NCBI RefSeq assembly: GCF_001510665.1
Contig: NZ_LMTI01000002.1
Coordinates: 525,491 to 589,490 of the forward strand
From: Bacillus sp. FJAT-27445
Lineage (GTDB): Bacteria > Bacillota > Bacilli > Bacillales > Cytobacillaceae
Reading direction: 5' to 3'
DNA length: 64,000 nucleotides
Made by a program: the position numbers and the translations under genes. Positions 9,727 to 19,462 of the stretch are shown here, piece after piece (position 1 is the first letter of the stretch; each line of letters begins with the position of its first letter). The notes beneath the pieces are model-generated. The model made no database searches. It was not told where the DNA came from and worked only from the letters and a program-made list of their open reading frames with translations.

Positions 9727-9765
9727 AAAAAGAGCCGGAACCCAAACGGGTAACGGCTCTTTTTG
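9727..9765 (-). terminator. pheT terminator
   Basis: AAAGAGCCG pairs with CGGCTCTTT around a short internal element, and the stem is flanked by A and T runs on both sides. It lies 31 bases past the pheT stop and would end pheST transcription; the symmetric tails would also allow termination in the other direction. Confidence 0.85.
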
Positions 9766-9796
9766 TTCAAATCTCTAGTCATTCACTTTTTGAAAA

Positions 9797-12208
9797 TTAT
9801 CCCCTCAGGACGGCTCCTGCCTGCTCCTTCAAAGCTTCAAGCACCTTATCATGCACTTTCGTTACCTCTTCATCCGTAAGCGTACGCTCTGGGTTCGCAT
9901 ACTTGAGCGAGAAGGCGATTGATTTCTTTCCAGCCTCCATATTCGCTCCTTCATACAAATCAAATACAGATGCTTCCTTCAAGAGCGGCTTGCCGGCCTC
10001 AAGGATGATGCCGCGCAGCGATCCCGCCGGTGTTTCCTGGTCCGCAACAAGTGCAATATCCCTCGTAATCGTTGGGAACCTTGGGATTGGCTCATAGTGA
10101 AGCGGCTCAATTCCAGCCTCAAGCAATTCGCCTAGCTTCAATTCGAATACATACGTATCCTTTAAATCAAGCTCTTTTTGCATGGAAGGATGGACTTGCC
10201 CAACGAAGCCGATTCGCTTGCCGTCCAAAAGGATATCGGCAGTCCTTCCTGGGTGCATGCCGTCCAGCTGGCCTTGGGCATATTCGATTCGTTCTTTAAG
10301 GCCAAGCTTTTCCGTGAGTCCTTCAAGGATTCCTTTTAGGACGAAGAAATCAACAGGCTTCTTTTCGCCCTGCCATGGATTTGAAAGCCAGAGCCCGGTC
10401 ATCGCGGCAGCCAGATGCTCTTCCTCAACCGGCAGTTCATCGCCTTTTGCCAGGAAAACAGCTCCGGTTTCATATACTGCAAGACTATCGGCCTGGCGCG
10501 CGCCATTGTACTTCAGGACTTCAAGAAGCTGTGGCACGATGCTCAGGCGAAGCAGGCTCCGTTCTTCACTCATCGGCATTGCAAGCTTGATCGCATCTGT
10601 TTTTTCAAGCGAGTATTGGGCAACCTTTTCTTCACTCGTTAAAGAATAGGTTACTGCTTGATACAACCCCGCCCCTTCCAGATAACGGCGGACTTCCCGG
10701 CGCTTTGCTTGATACGGAGTCAATTTTCCAGCAAGCTGCTCTCCAGCCGGCAAGGTTTTCGGAATATTGTCATAGCCGTAAAGGCGGGCAATCTCTTCAA
10801 TCAAATCTTCCTCAATGGTAATATCGCCACGGCGGGTCGGGACAGTGACTGTGACGGTTTCGCCTTCAGCGGAAACATCGAATTTCAGTCTCTCAAAAAT
10901 ATCTGTGACTTCATCGATTGACAGCTGCATTCCAAGGAACGTATTTAGTTTATCCATTGTAATGGAAACGACGGCAGGCTCTACTTTTAGCGTATCGGCT
11001 TCAACTGTCCCTTCCAGCACCTCTCCGCCGGCATATTCAGCCATAAGGGCAGCGGCACGCTCGCCCGCTTCACGGACACGGTTTGGATCAACACCCTTTT
11101 CGAAACGCGCGCTTGCCTCACTGCGCAGGCCATGGTCCTTGGACGCTTTCCTGATTGGGCTGCCGGTAAAATAGGCTGCTTCAAGCAGGACAGTCGTCGT
11201 ATCCGTATCAACCTCTGAATTCGCTCCGCCCATCACGCCTGCAATTGCGATCGGCTCTGTTCCATTTGTAATCACGAGATGGTCGGAAGTAAGTGTCCGC
11301 TTGGAATCATCAAGAGTCACAATCGTTTCGCCATCACGGGCACGGCGGACAAGGATTTCCTTTGAGCCCAACCTATCGTAATCAAATGCATGGAGCGGCT
11401 GCCCATATTCAATCAAAATATAGTTTGTTATATCGACAACATTGTTATGAGGGCGGATCCCAGCTGCCATGAGGCGCGTCTGCATCCAAAGCGGAGACGG
11501 GCCGATTTTGACATTCTTGATGACCTTTGCCGCATACAAAGGGTTATCTTCCTTTGCATCAACGGTTACTTTAATATAATCGGATGCTTTTTCGTTCGAC
11601 TCCTCAAGCTTAATTTCCGGAAATTTGACATCCCTTCCCAAAATAGCCCCTACTTCATATGCAACGCCAAGCATGCTCAAGCAGTCAGCTCTGTTTGGGG
11701 TGAGCCCCAGTTCAAGGACTTTGTCATCCCGGTTCAAAGCGGCAATCGCATCTTCCCCAGGGGTTACGCTATTCGGGAAAACAAAGATTCCCTCCGCATA
11801 TTCCTTTGGTACATTTTTGCCTTCCATGCCGAGCTCTTGGAGTGAGCAAATCATTCCGTTTGATTCTTCTCCTCGCAGCTTTGCTTTTTTAATTTTAAAA
11901 TTCCCCGGTAAAACCGCTCCTGTTTTAGCAACGGCAACCTTTTGGCCCTTTGCAACGTTTGGCGCTCCGCAAATAATTTGGACCGGCGCTTCCTCACCGA
12001 TATCAACAAGGCATTTGCTTAGTTTATCGGCATTCGGGTGCTGCTCACGCTCAAGTACATGCCCGATTACAACGCCTGTGATTCCTTCGTTAAGGGTATC
12101 AACCCCTTCAACCTCAATCCCGCTCTTCGTAATTTTTTCAGCAAGCTCTTCTGCCGTCACCCCGGATAAATCCACATATTCCTGGAGCCATTTATATGAA
12201 ACATACAT
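9797..12208 (-). CDS. pheT: Phenylalanine--tRNA ligase beta subunit
   Basis: 803 residues, the usual bacillar length. PheT forms the cytoplasmic alpha2-beta2 enzyme with PheS that charges tRNA-Phe; the beta chain binds tRNA and edits mischarged Tyr. In order: N-terminal region opening [16 protein letters not shown], an EMAP-type OB tRNA-binding domain (about 40-155, [17 protein letters not shown]), the B3/B4 editing domain (about 210-385, with [13 protein letters not shown]), the B5 domain (about 405-480) and a C-terminal ferredoxin-like anticodon-binding domain (about 710-803, starting near [12 protein letters not shown]). It lies 31 bp after pheS under the same T-box, and a terminator follows. 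Confidence 0.97.
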   Translation of the reverse strand: MYVSYKWLQEYVDLSGVTAEELAEKITKSGIEVEGVDTLNEGITGVVIGHVLEREQHPNADKLSKCLVDIGEEAPVQIICGAPNVAKGQKVAVAKTGAVLPGNFKIKKAKLRGEESNGMICSLQELGMEGKNVPKEYAEGIFVFPNSVTPGEDAIAALNRDDKVLELGLTPNRADCLSMLGVAYEVGAILGRDVKFPEIKLEESNEKASDYIKVTVDAKEDNPLYAAKVIKNVKIGPSPLWMQTRLMAAGIRPHNNVVDITNYILIEYGQPLHAFDYDRLGSKEILVRRARDGETIVTLDDSKRTLTSDHLVITNGTEPIAIAGVMGGANSEVDTDTTTVLLEAAYFTGSPIRKASKDHGLRSEASARFEKGVDPNRVREAGERAAALMAEYAGGEVLEGTVEADTLKVEPAVVSITMDKLNTFLGMQLSIDEVTDIFERLKFDVSAEGETVTVTVPTRRGDITIEEDLIEEIARLYGYDNIPKTLPAGEQLAGKLTPYQAKRREVRRYLEGAGLYQAVTYSLTSEEKVAQYSLEKTDAIKLAMPMSEERSLLRLSIVPQLLEVLKYNGARQADSLAVYETGAVFLAKGDELPVEEEHLAAAMTGLWLSNPWQGEKKPVDFFVLKGILEGLTEKLGLKERIEYAQGQLDGMHPGRTADILLDGKRIGFVGQVHPSMQKELDLKDTYVFELKLGELLEAGIEPLHYEPIPRFPTITRDIALVADQETPAGSLRGIILEAGKPLLKEASVFDLYEGANMEAGKKSIAFSLKYANPERTLTDEEVTKVHDKVLEALKEQAGAVLRG

Positions 12209-12239
12209 GTGTAAAGCCTCCCATTTTCAAAAATTGAGT

Positions 12240-13277
12240 CTATTCCTGCCTCGAAAACTGCTTTAGGAACCGGATATCATTCGTATAGAAATGGCGGATG
12301 TCATCAATGCCGTACTTCAGCATCGCAATCCGCTCAGGGCCCATCCCGAAAGCAAATCCAGTATATTTCTTGGAGTCATAACCGGCCATTTCAAGTACAT
12401 TTGGATGCACCATTCCCGCGCCAAGGATTTCAATCCAGCCAGTTCCCTTGCAGACGCTGCAGCCGGTTCCGCCGCAAATTTTGCAGGAAATGTCCATTTC
12501 GACAGATGGTTCAGTGAATGGGAAAAAGCTTGGGCGCAGCCTGATTTCCCGATCGTCTCCGAACATTTTTTTCGCAAACTCGGCTAGGGTTCCCTTCAGG
12601 TCGCTCATGCGGATGTTTTCTCCAACAACAAGGCCCTCGATTTGCATGAATTGATGTGAATGGGTCGCATCATCGTTGTCCCGGCGGTACACCTTGCCTG
12701 GACAAATGATCCGGATCGGCCCTTTGCCGCCCTGCTTTTCCATCGTCCTTGCCTGGACAGGCGAGGTATGCGTGCGAAGCAGTGTTTCTTCGGTAATATA
12801 GAAGGAATCCTGCATATCACGCGCCGGATGTCCTTTTGGCAAGTTGAGTGCTTCAAAGTTATAATAATCCTTTTCAACTTCTGGCCCTTCAGCAATTTGA
12901 TAGCCCATTCCAATGAACAAATCTTCAATTTCCTCGATGATTTTTGTTAATGGATGGTGGCTGCCCGCCTTAACCGGCCTTCCCGGCAATGTCACATCGA
13001 TTGTCTCCGATGAAAGACGCTCGTTTACTGCCGCTTCTTCAAGCTGCTGCTGTTTTGCGGAAATTTCCGCTTCAATTGCTTCGCGGACTTCGTTCACAAG
13101 TGCACCCATTTTTGGACGCTCCTCCGCGGATAGCTTGCCCATTCCGCGCAATACCTCTGTAATCGGACCTTTTTTGCCGAGATAGGCGACACGGACATCG
13201 TTCAATTCCTTCAAGCTTGATGCCTGCGCTACCTTTTCAAGGGCTTCTTTTTGCAATTCAGTCAATCGTTCCTGCAT
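12240..13277 (-). CDS. pheS: Phenylalanine--tRNA ligase alpha subunit
   Basis: Catalytic class II subunit of phenylalanyl-tRNA synthetase. The ATG at 13277 follows AAGGAGG with ideal spacing and gives 345 residues ([10 protein letters not shown]), the family length; the longer open frame runs into the T-box leader. An N-terminal coiled coil (about 1-85) is followed by the catalytic core with motif 2 ([12 protein letters not shown]) and motif 3 ([17 protein letters not shown]). A C-x2-C / C-x2-C cluster ([14 protein letters not shown]) sits in the core. It is cotranscribed with pheT and controlled by uncharged tRNA-Phe through the upstream T-box. Confidence 0.97.
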   Translation of the reverse strand: MQERLTELQKEALEKVAQASSLKELNDVRVAYLGKKGPITEVLRGMGKLSAEERPKMGALVNEVREAIEAEISAKQQQLEEAAVNERLSSETIDVTLPGRPVKAGSHHPLTKIIEEIEDLFIGMGYQIAEGPEVEKDYYNFEALNLPKGHPARDMQDSFYITEETLLRTHTSPVQARTMEKQGGKGPIRIICPGKVYRRDNDDATHSHQFMQIEGLVVGENIRMSDLKGTLAEFAKKMFGDDREIRLRPSFFPFTEPSVEMDISCKICGGTGCSVCKGTGWIEILGAGMVHPNVLEMAGYDSKKYTGFAFGMGPERIAMLKYGIDDIRHFYTNDIRFLKQFSRQE

Positions 13278-13404
13278 GAAAAAATCCTCCTTTATAATTG
13301 CGGCTAAGTGCGATGCCTTTTTTAAAAAAAGCGCCGGGTAACTTAGTGTTGATTTTCCGCTCCATTCAACTTCATACACTTGTCTTTAACCGTACCTGAA
13401 CAAC

Positions 13405-13680
13405 AAAAAAAGCCCCTCCCAAATAAGGGACGAGGCTTTTGGTTCGCGGTACCACCCTTGTAAACACGGACGCCAGGGCATTCGTGTTCGCTTCATTGAG
13501 ATAACGGCTTCTGCCGGCGCACCTTTACATCCGTCATCGAATGGTCCCGGTGCCAACTCGGGAGGTGAACTTCGCCTGCTTCCCGCCTAAAAGTGCTTTC
13601 AGTCCAGGGCACTTTTTCCCTAAAAGGCTATCCGTCAAGGTACTTTTCTCCGTCATTGTTTTTCAACGTATGAATTTAGT
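13405..13680 (-). promoter_or_regulatory. T-box riboswitch (tRNA-Phe) upstream of pheST
   Basis: The T-box sequence AAGGGTGGTACCGCG is at 13459-13445 on the minus strand. It is followed by an intrinsic terminator (13440-13405, GC stem and T7). The 5' half begins shortly after the promoter and contains a stem I region; a TTC triplet at 13567-13569 in GAAGTTCACC is the likely Phe specifier. Uncharged tRNA-Phe would pair with the specifier and the T-box bulge and prevent termination. Confidence 0.92.
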
Positions 13681-13684
13681 TGCT

Positions 13685-13713
13685 ATTATAGCGTATTTTT
13701 TCAGGTGTTTCAA
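13685..13713 (-). promoter_or_regulatory. Sigma-A promoter of pheST
   Basis: Minus-strand -35 TTGAAA (13713-13708), 17-bp spacer and perfect -10 TATAAT (13690-13685), directly before the T-box leader. Confidence 0.85.
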
Positions 13714-13769
13714 ATTCTTTCGGCGGAATTAATTTACGCTAACAAAACTTTGCTGGTTACTGTTCACCA

Positions 13770-14534
13770 CTAGCCCTTATGCGACCGTAAATAATATAAA
13801 AGTACTCCAGCCGCAATTGCGACATTCAGCGATTCACTTTTCCCATAGATTGGGACATACAGATTTTCGTTTGTTTTTTCCAAAAGGCCTTTAGCTACCC
13901 CATTCCCTTCATTTCCGACAAGGAGGGCGAACCGGCTGGCAGGTGTGACTTCTGTATAATCCCTTGCACCTTCAAGTGCGGTGCCGTAAACGGTTATGCC
14001 TTTTTCAACCAGTTTTGGTATCCACTCCTCAAGCTCACCTGAAAAAACCGGGAGATGAAAATGGCTCCCCTGGGCTGAACGAAGGACTTTCGGATTGTAG
14101 AGATCGACGCTGCCTGTCCCGGCTATGACCGCGTCAATACCGGCTGCATCGGCAGTCCGAATCATTGTGCCGAGATTTCCAGGATCCTGGACGGCATCTA
14201 GCAGCAGGAATGATTGCGCCGATTCCAGTGAGGCCTCATTGAATTGTTGCCTGCAGATGGCCATGATTCCCTGTGGTGTTTCCGTTTCGGACATGTTTTT
14301 GAAAATATCCCTTGAAACGACTGTAACTGGAGTATCCTTATAATCTATCCGGGGTGGGATGTCGGTCCCATCAGACACGATCAATTCTGTGACTGTTCCA
14401 GGACTTTTTAGGGCTTCTTCAACAAGATGGTAGCCTTCAGCCAAGAAAAGGCCGGTCCGTTCGCGCTCTTTTTTCATCGCTAGTTTCTTCCATTGTTTTA
14501 CCTGAGGGTTTTGGGCAGATTGGATATGCTTCAC
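13770..14534 (-). CDS. ysgA: TrmH/SpoU-family RNA 2'-O-methyltransferase YsgA
   Basis: 254-residue SPOUT-class methyltransferase. An N-terminal substrate-binding domain (residues 1 to about 95, including GLFLAEGYHLVEEAL) precedes the knotted SAM-binding domain with its conserved motifs: DPGNLGTMIRTADA, LLVGNEGNG and SESLNVAIAAGVLLYYL. Members methylate ribose in 23S rRNA or tRNA; the target of YsgA is not obvious from sequence. The start is GTG at 14534 behind GGGGAG. It lies upstream of pheS and divergently from sspI, as in B. subtilis. Confidence 0.9.
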   Translation of the reverse strand: MKHIQSAQNPQVKQWKKLAMKKERERTGLFLAEGYHLVEEALKSPGTVTELIVSDGTDIPPRIDYKDTPVTVVSRDIFKNMSETETPQGIMAICRQQFNEASLESAQSFLLLDAVQDPGNLGTMIRTADAAGIDAVIAGTGSVDLYNPKVLRSAQGSHFHLPVFSGELEEWIPKLVEKGITVYGTALEGARDYTEVTPASRFALLVGNEGNGVAKGLLEKTNENLYVPIYGKSESLNVAIAAGVLLYYLRSHKG

Positions 14535-14652
14535 TGCTGGCTCCCCTTTCCTGAATCACTCATTTTCCTATTATAGCTTAACAGGAGTACATATTAAAAC
14601 CTCAAATAGAAAAAGCTACTACTGAATGAAACTTAAGAAGGAGGATGAAGCA

Positions 14653-14862
14653 ATGGACCTGAATTTGCGCGCGGCTGTTATCCATAACATTGCCGAAAAT
14701 ACCCAGCAGGAGCTTGAGGACACAATTGTCGATGCCATCCAGAATGGCGAAGAAAAAATGCTTCCGGGGCTTGGCGTTTTATTTGAAATCATCTGGAACA
14801 ATTCTTCGGAGGATGAAAAGAAGGAAATGCTTCAGGCACTCGAAGGCGGATTAAAGAAATAA
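14653..14862 (+). CDS. sspI: Small acid-soluble spore protein SspI
   Basis: 69-residue minor SASP made in the forespore, characterised by [30 protein letters not shown] and a C-terminal LEGGLKK. The ATG at 14653 is chosen over the upstream ATG at 14626 because AAGGAGG lies 6-8 bases before it and family members start MDLNLR. Expression should be forespore-specific (sigma-G). GCTACTA at about 14611 could be a -10 element but the -35 is unclear, so I do not annotate a promoter. A terminator follows. Confidence 0.95.
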   Translation: MDLNLRAAVIHNIAENTQQELEDTIVDAIQNGEEKMLPGLGVLFEIIWNNSSEDEKKEMLQALEGGLKK

Positions 14863-14875
14863 TCCGCTCAAAAAC

Positions 14876-14905
14876 AAGCTCCCCGTGACAGCAGTCCGGG
14901 GAGCT
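14876..14905. terminator. Bidirectional terminator between sspI and ysdC
   Basis: AAGCTCCCCG and CGGGGAGCTT form a perfect 10-bp stem between the convergent sspI and ysdC genes. Tails are moderately T-rich on the plus side and A-rich upstream. Confidence 0.8.
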
Positions 14906-14911
14906 TCATCT

Positions 14912-16000
14912 TTATCCTAAATTAATTTTTTCAACAGCTTCCTTGTCAAGGCGCTTGATCACTTCAACAATCAGCTTGACTGTGTTTTCATAGTCATCAC
15001 GGTGCAGCATTGCCGCATGCGAATGGATGTAACGTGTAGCAATTGTAATTGCCAAAGAAGGCACGCCATTATGCGACAAATGAATCGCTCCCGCATCTGT
15101 GCCGCCACCAGGAACTGTATCGAACTGATACGGAATGTTCAGCTCATCTGCAGTATCGGTAATGAAATCGCGCAATCCCTTATGGGAAACCATTGATGCG
15201 TCATAAAGGATGATTTGCGGGCCATCGCCCATTTTACCGAGAGCTTCCTTTTCCGTCACTCCCGGAGTATCGCCTGCAATGCCGACGTCGACACCGAAGC
15301 CGATATCAGGCTCGATTTTCGCTGCTGCAGTCCTGGCGCCGCGGAGGCCAACTTCCTCCTGGATGGTGCCTACACCATAAACTACGTTTGGATGCTCCTC
15401 GCCTTGTAATTGCTTTAGGACATCAATCGCGATTGCACAGCCAATCCGGTTATCCCATGCCTTTGCCAACAGCATTTTTTCATTTTTCATGACGGTGAAT
15501 TCGAAGTAAGGAACAATCATATCACCCGGACGGACTCCCCACTCGGAAGCTTCGTCCCTGCTGGTTGCGCCGATATCAATAAACATATCCTTAATTTCAA
15601 CAGGCTTTTTCCTTGCCTCGGCTGTCAGGATATGTGGAGGCTTCGAACCGATTACGCCAGTGACATCACCTTTACGGGTAACAACTGTGACACGCTGGGC
15701 AAGCATGACCTGGTTCCACCAGCCGCCTACCGGCTGAAAGCGGATAAACCCTTTATCATCGATTTGTGTTACCATGAAGCCGACTTCATCGAGATGGCCA
15801 GCGACCATAATTTTCGGGCCGCCTTCCTTACCGGTTTTTTTTGCAATCAGGCTGCCGAGGCCATCAGTCATTACTTCATCGGCGAAAGGAGTAATATACT
15901 CTTTCATGACTTCGCGGACTTCCCGCTCATTGCCCGGAATTCCTTTTGCATCCGTTAACGCTTTAAGCATTTGCAATGTTTCATCCAATTGTTGTGCCAT
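14912..16000 (-). CDS. ysdC: M42-family metallo-aminopeptidase YsdC
   Basis: 362-residue cytoplasmic peptidase of the M42 (glutamyl aminopeptidase / endoglucanase M) family, forming tetrahedral shells that trim peptides. Metal ligands and catalytic residues are visible: [39 protein letters not shown] and HSHAAMLH. The tetrahedral-aminopeptidase insertion near residues 75-170 is present. The ATG at 16000 follows GAGGGGAG. B. subtilis has this gene in the same chromosomal neighbourhood. The next genes upstream (16.4-20.7 kb) are not part of the usual arrangement. Confidence 0.92.
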   Translation of the reverse strand: MAQQLDETLQMLKALTDAKGIPGNEREVREVMKEYITPFADEVMTDGLGSLIAKKTGKEGGPKIMVAGHLDEVGFMVTQIDDKGFIRFQPVGGWWNQVMLAQRVTVVTRKGDVTGVIGSKPPHILTAEARKKPVEIKDMFIDIGATSRDEASEWGVRPGDMIVPYFEFTVMKNEKMLLAKAWDNRIGCAIAIDVLKQLQGEEHPNVVYGVGTIQEEVGLRGARTAAAKIEPDIGFGVDVGIAGDTPGVTEKEALGKMGDGPQIILYDASMVSHKGLRDFITDTADELNIPYQFDTVPGGGTDAGAIHLSHNGVPSLAITIATRYIHSHAAMLHRDDYENTVKLIVEVIKRLDKEAVEKINLG

Positions 16001-16406
16001 TCCATTGACTCCCCTCTTTTTTAAGAAATATTCATGCCTGTTTCCCGCATATCAACGGGGAAAATCTACTGCTGTGTATTCCTCATTGCCCGTCCATTAT
16101 ACAAAAAGCAAAGATGTTTGTAAAAATTTTCTGTGAATAAGCATTTTAATCTTACATAGTTTACTTTAAAATCGTCACTACTATGCCTTTTCTGGCTATC
16201 GGGAGTTAAACGCAATTATTCCCGTTCCCCTATATCCCTAAAGGAAAGCATCTCCATTGGGACAAGGGAAAGAGTTGCAGCCTGAAAAAGAAATAGAGTA
16301 AAGGGAAAACATTTCAGAATACAGGGTTTACCTTATGGTTTCCTTTCAACTTCTTGTTGAATACACATACATAAAGAGAAGTGTGTATGTAGGGAGCAGG
16401 GTAAAA
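16001..16406. other. Intergenic region between ysdC and the ATP-grasp cluster
   Basis: Holds divergent promoters. On the plus strand CATACATAA at 16366-16374, preceded at 15 bp by AAC, is close to a sigma-K -10 element (CATAnnnTA); a sigma-E reading fits less well. This would suit mother-cell expression of the ATP-grasp and coat genes but is weak. No other feature is seen. Confidence 0.25.
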
Positions 16407-17633
16407 ATGGCCTCAATCGTTTTCATAGAAACATACCGGAATGGTTCCTGTATGGAGGGAATCCTTGCTGCAAAAAAGCTTGGATATGATATTCATTTAA
16501 TTACCGCAAAGAAACGGTATCTTGGATCAGGATTTCCCGAAGTAAATCAAGTACATTTTGTATCCATTCTTGGCGAGAAAACCATTAATGAAAAACTAAA
16601 TGAAATTAAAAAGGAGATGAATATTGCGTCTATAATTAGCTTCATTGATCCATTTGTTTCCTTAGCGGCTAAGTTGAATCGTATCCATTGTGGAACAAAT
16701 TTAAGTGTTGATGCACTAAGGATTATGGAAGATAAAATCATCTCCAGAGACTTTCTTCGCCACCTTCCATACACTCCCTCATACCAAATACACAATCACG
16801 CGATTCCCCTGAAAAATTTATTGGCCCAATTGAATGGTAATTATCCTGTAGTCCTTAAAAAGCCTTCCTCTCAAGGTTCAAGGGATGTGTATTTGATTCG
16901 TTCCGAAACCCAGTTGAAGAACCGCCTTCTGTTTTTAAAAAGTAAAAACCCAAAAGGGGATTGGCTTATCGAAGAATACCTTGATGGTCCTCAATACATC
17001 GTTGAAACCATTGTGCACAACAGGGAGATTCATATTGCTGCCATTATTGAACAGGAAATTACCAAACAATTAAAATTCATTGTAACGGGATACAGCCTAT
17101 CACCTGTGATGGATAGAACCATTATCGAAGGAATTTCAGAAGCAACTGATACAATCCTTAAAGAACTGGATCTGGAAAACGGGAATTGCCATCTGGAGAT
17201 CCGGTGCGTAAACGGAAAATGGAAACTAATAGAATTGAATCCGCGCATATCGGGAGGGGCAATCAATACATTGATTAAACATGCCTACGGATTTAATTAT
17301 GCTGAACAAATTTTAAACCTATACATGGGGAAAAAGCCGGTTTTGGAACGGAAACACGAACAAAGTGTTTTTGCCCACTTTTTCACAGTCAATTGTGTAG
17401 GCAGATTGCTGAATATAACAGGATTACAGGAAGCGCGAAAAAGCAGAGAAATTGTTGACATGTATATAAAACCAAAAAAAGGACAGATCCTATCTCCCCC
17501 GCTTTCCATGGGCCATAGATATGGATATGTCATAGCCAAAGGAGCCACCAAAGAGGATGCCAGGTTAAATGCGTTACTGGCTTCTAGTAAAGTGGTATTT
17601 GAATTGGCCCCTCTTGAAAGGGAAGCGAGGTGA
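16407..17633 (+). CDS. ATP-grasp ligase, L-amino-acid-ligase-like (paralogue 1)
   Basis: 408-residue ATP-grasp enzyme. The N-terminal Rossmann-like pre-ATP-grasp part (MASIVFIETYRNG, residues 1 to about 110) is followed by the ATP-grasp fold with the nucleotide-binding lysine region (YPVVLKKPSSQGSRDV), the hinge (WLIEEYLDGPQYIVE) and the Mg-binding CHLEIR and KLIELNPRISGG strands (about 265-285). A C-terminal domain (ILSPPLSMGHRYGYVIAKG) resembles that of L-amino-acid ligases. It should activate a carboxylate as acyl-phosphate and join it to an amine; substrates are unknown. The ATG at 16407 has AGGGAGCAGGG upstream. The coat-protein gene follows at once. It is clearly paralogous to the protein at 19463-20692. 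Confidence 0.8.
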   Translation: MASIVFIETYRNGSCMEGILAAKKLGYDIHLITAKKRYLGSGFPEVNQVHFVSILGEKTINEKLNEIKKEMNIASIISFIDPFVSLAAKLNRIHCGTNLSVDALRIMEDKIISRDFLRHLPYTPSYQIHNHAIPLKNLLAQLNGNYPVVLKKPSSQGSRDVYLIRSETQLKNRLLFLKSKNPKGDWLIEEYLDGPQYIVETIVHNREIHIAAIIEQEITKQLKFIVTGYSLSPVMDRTIIEGISEATDTILKELDLENGNCHLEIRCVNGKWKLIELNPRISGGAINTLIKHAYGFNYAEQILNLYMGKKPVLERKHEQSVFAHFFTVNCVGRLLNITGLQEARKSREIVDMYIKPKKGQILSPPLSMGHRYGYVIAKGATKEDARLNALLASSKVVFELAPLEREAR

Positions 17634-17638
17634 GGAAA

Positions 17639-18013
17639 ATGAATGATATTTTGAACAGACGAATGGAATGCTTTGGGGATTTATTGGTAGTGATGCTGAA
17701 AGAAAACAAACCTATTTGCTTATACACGGAATGCGGGAATCCTTTCAAAGTTTTCACCTGCTTTTCCATGTATTGTGTGGATACTCCTGTATTTATAGTG
17801 AAGAAGATAGATAAGAAAAAGGGTTGCATCGTGTTATCGCCTTTAGTTCCAGTCGATATAGAAGGTTGCCCGGTGGACTTTTGTCCAGACTTATACTCCC
17901 TTGAAGAGACTAATGCATTCTTCACTTTCCAGACGGACTGCATTTGCGGAATAATAGGGCTGCCATCTGACCTCGTAAATCGGTATTTGCCGCCAATCCA
18001 TCCAAAATGTTAA
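17639..18013 (+). CDS. CotY/CotZ-like cysteine-rich spore coat protein
   Basis: 124 residues with 11 cysteines. The second half (SPLVPVDIEG, DLYSLEETNAFFTFQTDCIC, GLPSDLVNR) matches the pattern of CotY/CotZ/ExsY outer-coat and exosporium proteins (RPVD-G, GLEKTD, D-GCFC, LSPELVDR), which assemble through disulfides at the spore surface. The ATG at 17639 is preceded by GAGGTGAGG; an alternative GTG at 17630 overlaps the stop of the ATP-grasp gene. Tight coupling to that gene implies joint mother-cell expression and a spore-surface role for the cluster. It is shorter than CotZ, and the His-rich tail is lacking. A terminator follows. Confidence 0.72.
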   Translation: MNDILNRRMECFGDLLVVMLKENKPICLYTECGNPFKVFTCFSMYCVDTPVFIVKKIDKKKGCIVLSPLVPVDIEGCPVDFCPDLYSLEETNAFFTFQTDCICGIIGLPSDLVNRYLPPIHPKC

Positions 18014-18014
18014 C

Positions 18015-18040
18015 GGGCTCTATAATTGAGAGCCCTTTTT
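18015..18040 (+). terminator. Terminator after the CotZ-like gene
   Basis: GGGCTCT (18015-18021) pairs with AGAGCCC (18029-18035), followed by T5. It separates the plus-strand ATP-grasp/CotZ-like pair from the convergent minus-strand pair. Confidence 0.85.
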
Positions 18041-18063
18041 AACAGAATTCAGAAATTGGAATG

Positions 18064-19440
18064 TCATTCGGCCATCAGCTGACGAATACTCCGGAATGAA
18101 TTTCTCATTGATTTTTTTATTAATACGAGCGTGCTTGTGTCCATCTTCTTTGCCAACATCTCGACTAAATGCCCTTCATCATCGAGGATGGTGATTTCTT
18201 TCGGGTTCATTCCAAGGTCAAGCGCCCTTGCTGCAATGTATTTCGATTCATGGCCTATCGTAATCAGCTGATCAATTTTATATTTAATGATTAAATCGCC
18301 AATTTTTCTATGCTCACTCTCCGATATGGCGCCAAGCTCCTCAATATCCCCCAGTACCGCGATTGTTTTTTTTCCTCCCGAAATAGATGACAGGACTTCA
18401 AGTGCTGATTCAATTGATTTTGAATTTGTATTCCAAGTATCATCAATAATTGTACTTCCGTTGATGCCTTTTTTTAGTTGTAGGTGGCTCTTGACCGGAC
18501 TAAATTTCTCTAGCCTCTTTGCAGCATCCCTTAGTTCTATTCCCAGGGAGACAGCAACAGCAAGGGCAGCAAGAGCATTATATACATTATGGATGCCTAG
18601 TCCATTAATTTTACATACAGCAAATCCGTTATGGCCGTGCACATAAAATTTCATGCCGCCTTCTTCATATTTTATATGGCTTGCCCTGATCTCAGCCTCT
18701 TTATTTAGCCCAAAGTAAAGTATTTTCCCCTTAAAAGAGCGCAAATCAAGCTTCTGAATAATTTGATCGTCTTTATTGAGGATGAGGATTCCATCTTCTT
18801 TATCCAGTACTTTTGCCATCATAGCTTTCTCCTTGATATATGCTTCATGGGTTTTAAATCCTGAAACATGGTCAATGCCTATATTTGTAATAACCCCGAT
18901 GGATGGGTGGAAATAGTTTGCGAACTGCTCAATGCCTCCCGGAAAGCCTACCCCAACCTCAATGACAGCAGCATCCGTCTTTTCGTCAATCTCCATTAAA
19001 TATTTAAAATTCCTGAAACGTGAATTCCTGCTTAAAATGGTTTTTACAATGTTCCTATCCACTTCCAAAATCGACGCTACCATTTCTTTCGTAGTTGTCT
19101 TGCCGCATGTTCCGGTAATCCCAATCACATCCAGGCTGAATAAGCCGCGGTAATAGGCAATAAATTTATTGTACGCTATTTTTGAATCCTTAACGCTTAC
19201 AATCGTAAATGAATTTTCAAGGTCTTTAAACAGGTGTGGCCTTTGGGTGACGATCACTGTTGACTTCAATTCCAGATTGTCTTTCACACTTGATTTATGC
19301 GGGAAAAAGACGAGTGTATAATTGGTTATCCGGTCAGATTTCCTTGTTGCAATCCTATTAATAAGAGGATCATCCACTGTTTTACTTACAATAGTCCCAT
19401 CAATGATATCAATGATTTCACTTAAAAGAAGATGTTTCAT
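18064..19440 (-). CDS. MurF-like Mur ligase family protein
   Basis: 458-residue ATP-dependent amide ligase of the Mur family. The N-terminal domain (1 to about 100, MKHLLLSEIIDIIDG) resembles the MurF substrate domain but lacks its usual TDSR-type motif. The central ATPase domain has the P-loop GITGTCGKTTTKEM and the GVITNIGIDHVSGF / IKEKAMMAKV elements. The C-terminal domain carries DDTWNTNSKSIESAL (MurF: DD-YN-NP-S---AL) and VLGDIEELG. Authentic MurF adds D-Ala-D-Ala to UDP-MurNAc-tripeptide; this divergent copy lies outside any cell-wall operon, next to two ATP-grasp ligases, so another substrate is likely. I start at ATG 19440; an upstream in-frame start at 19482 overlaps the preceding gene. 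Confidence 0.82.
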   Translation of the reverse strand: MKHLLLSEIIDIIDGTIVSKTVDDPLINRIATRKSDRITNYTLVFFPHKSSVKDNLELKSTVIVTQRPHLFKDLENSFTIVSVKDSKIAYNKFIAYYRGLFSLDVIGITGTCGKTTTKEMVASILEVDRNIVKTILSRNSRFRNFKYLMEIDEKTDAAVIEVGVGFPGGIEQFANYFHPSIGVITNIGIDHVSGFKTHEAYIKEKAMMAKVLDKEDGILILNKDDQIIQKLDLRSFKGKILYFGLNKEAEIRASHIKYEEGGMKFYVHGHNGFAVCKINGLGIHNVYNALAALAVAVSLGIELRDAAKRLEKFSPVKSHLQLKKGINGSTIIDDTWNTNSKSIESALEVLSSISGGKKTIAVLGDIEELGAISESEHRKIGDLIIKYKIDQLITIGHESKYIAARALDLGMNPKEITILDDEGHLVEMLAKKMDTSTLVLIKKSMRNSFRSIRQLMAE

Positions 19441-19462
19441 ACATTCACACTCACTTGTAAAA

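Noticed and set aside
9903..12266. Several plus-strand frames opposite pheT and pheS
   Set aside because: All are shadows of confirmed genes and lack ribosome sites.
14590..14652. Sigma-G promoter of sspI
   Set aside because: A partial -10 (GCTACTA) is visible but no acceptable -35 at 17-18 bp.
16366..16374. Sigma-K promoter before the first ATP-grasp gene
   Set aside because: Only an approximate -10 with a minimal -35; kept as a remark in the intergenic entry and not as a promoter call.
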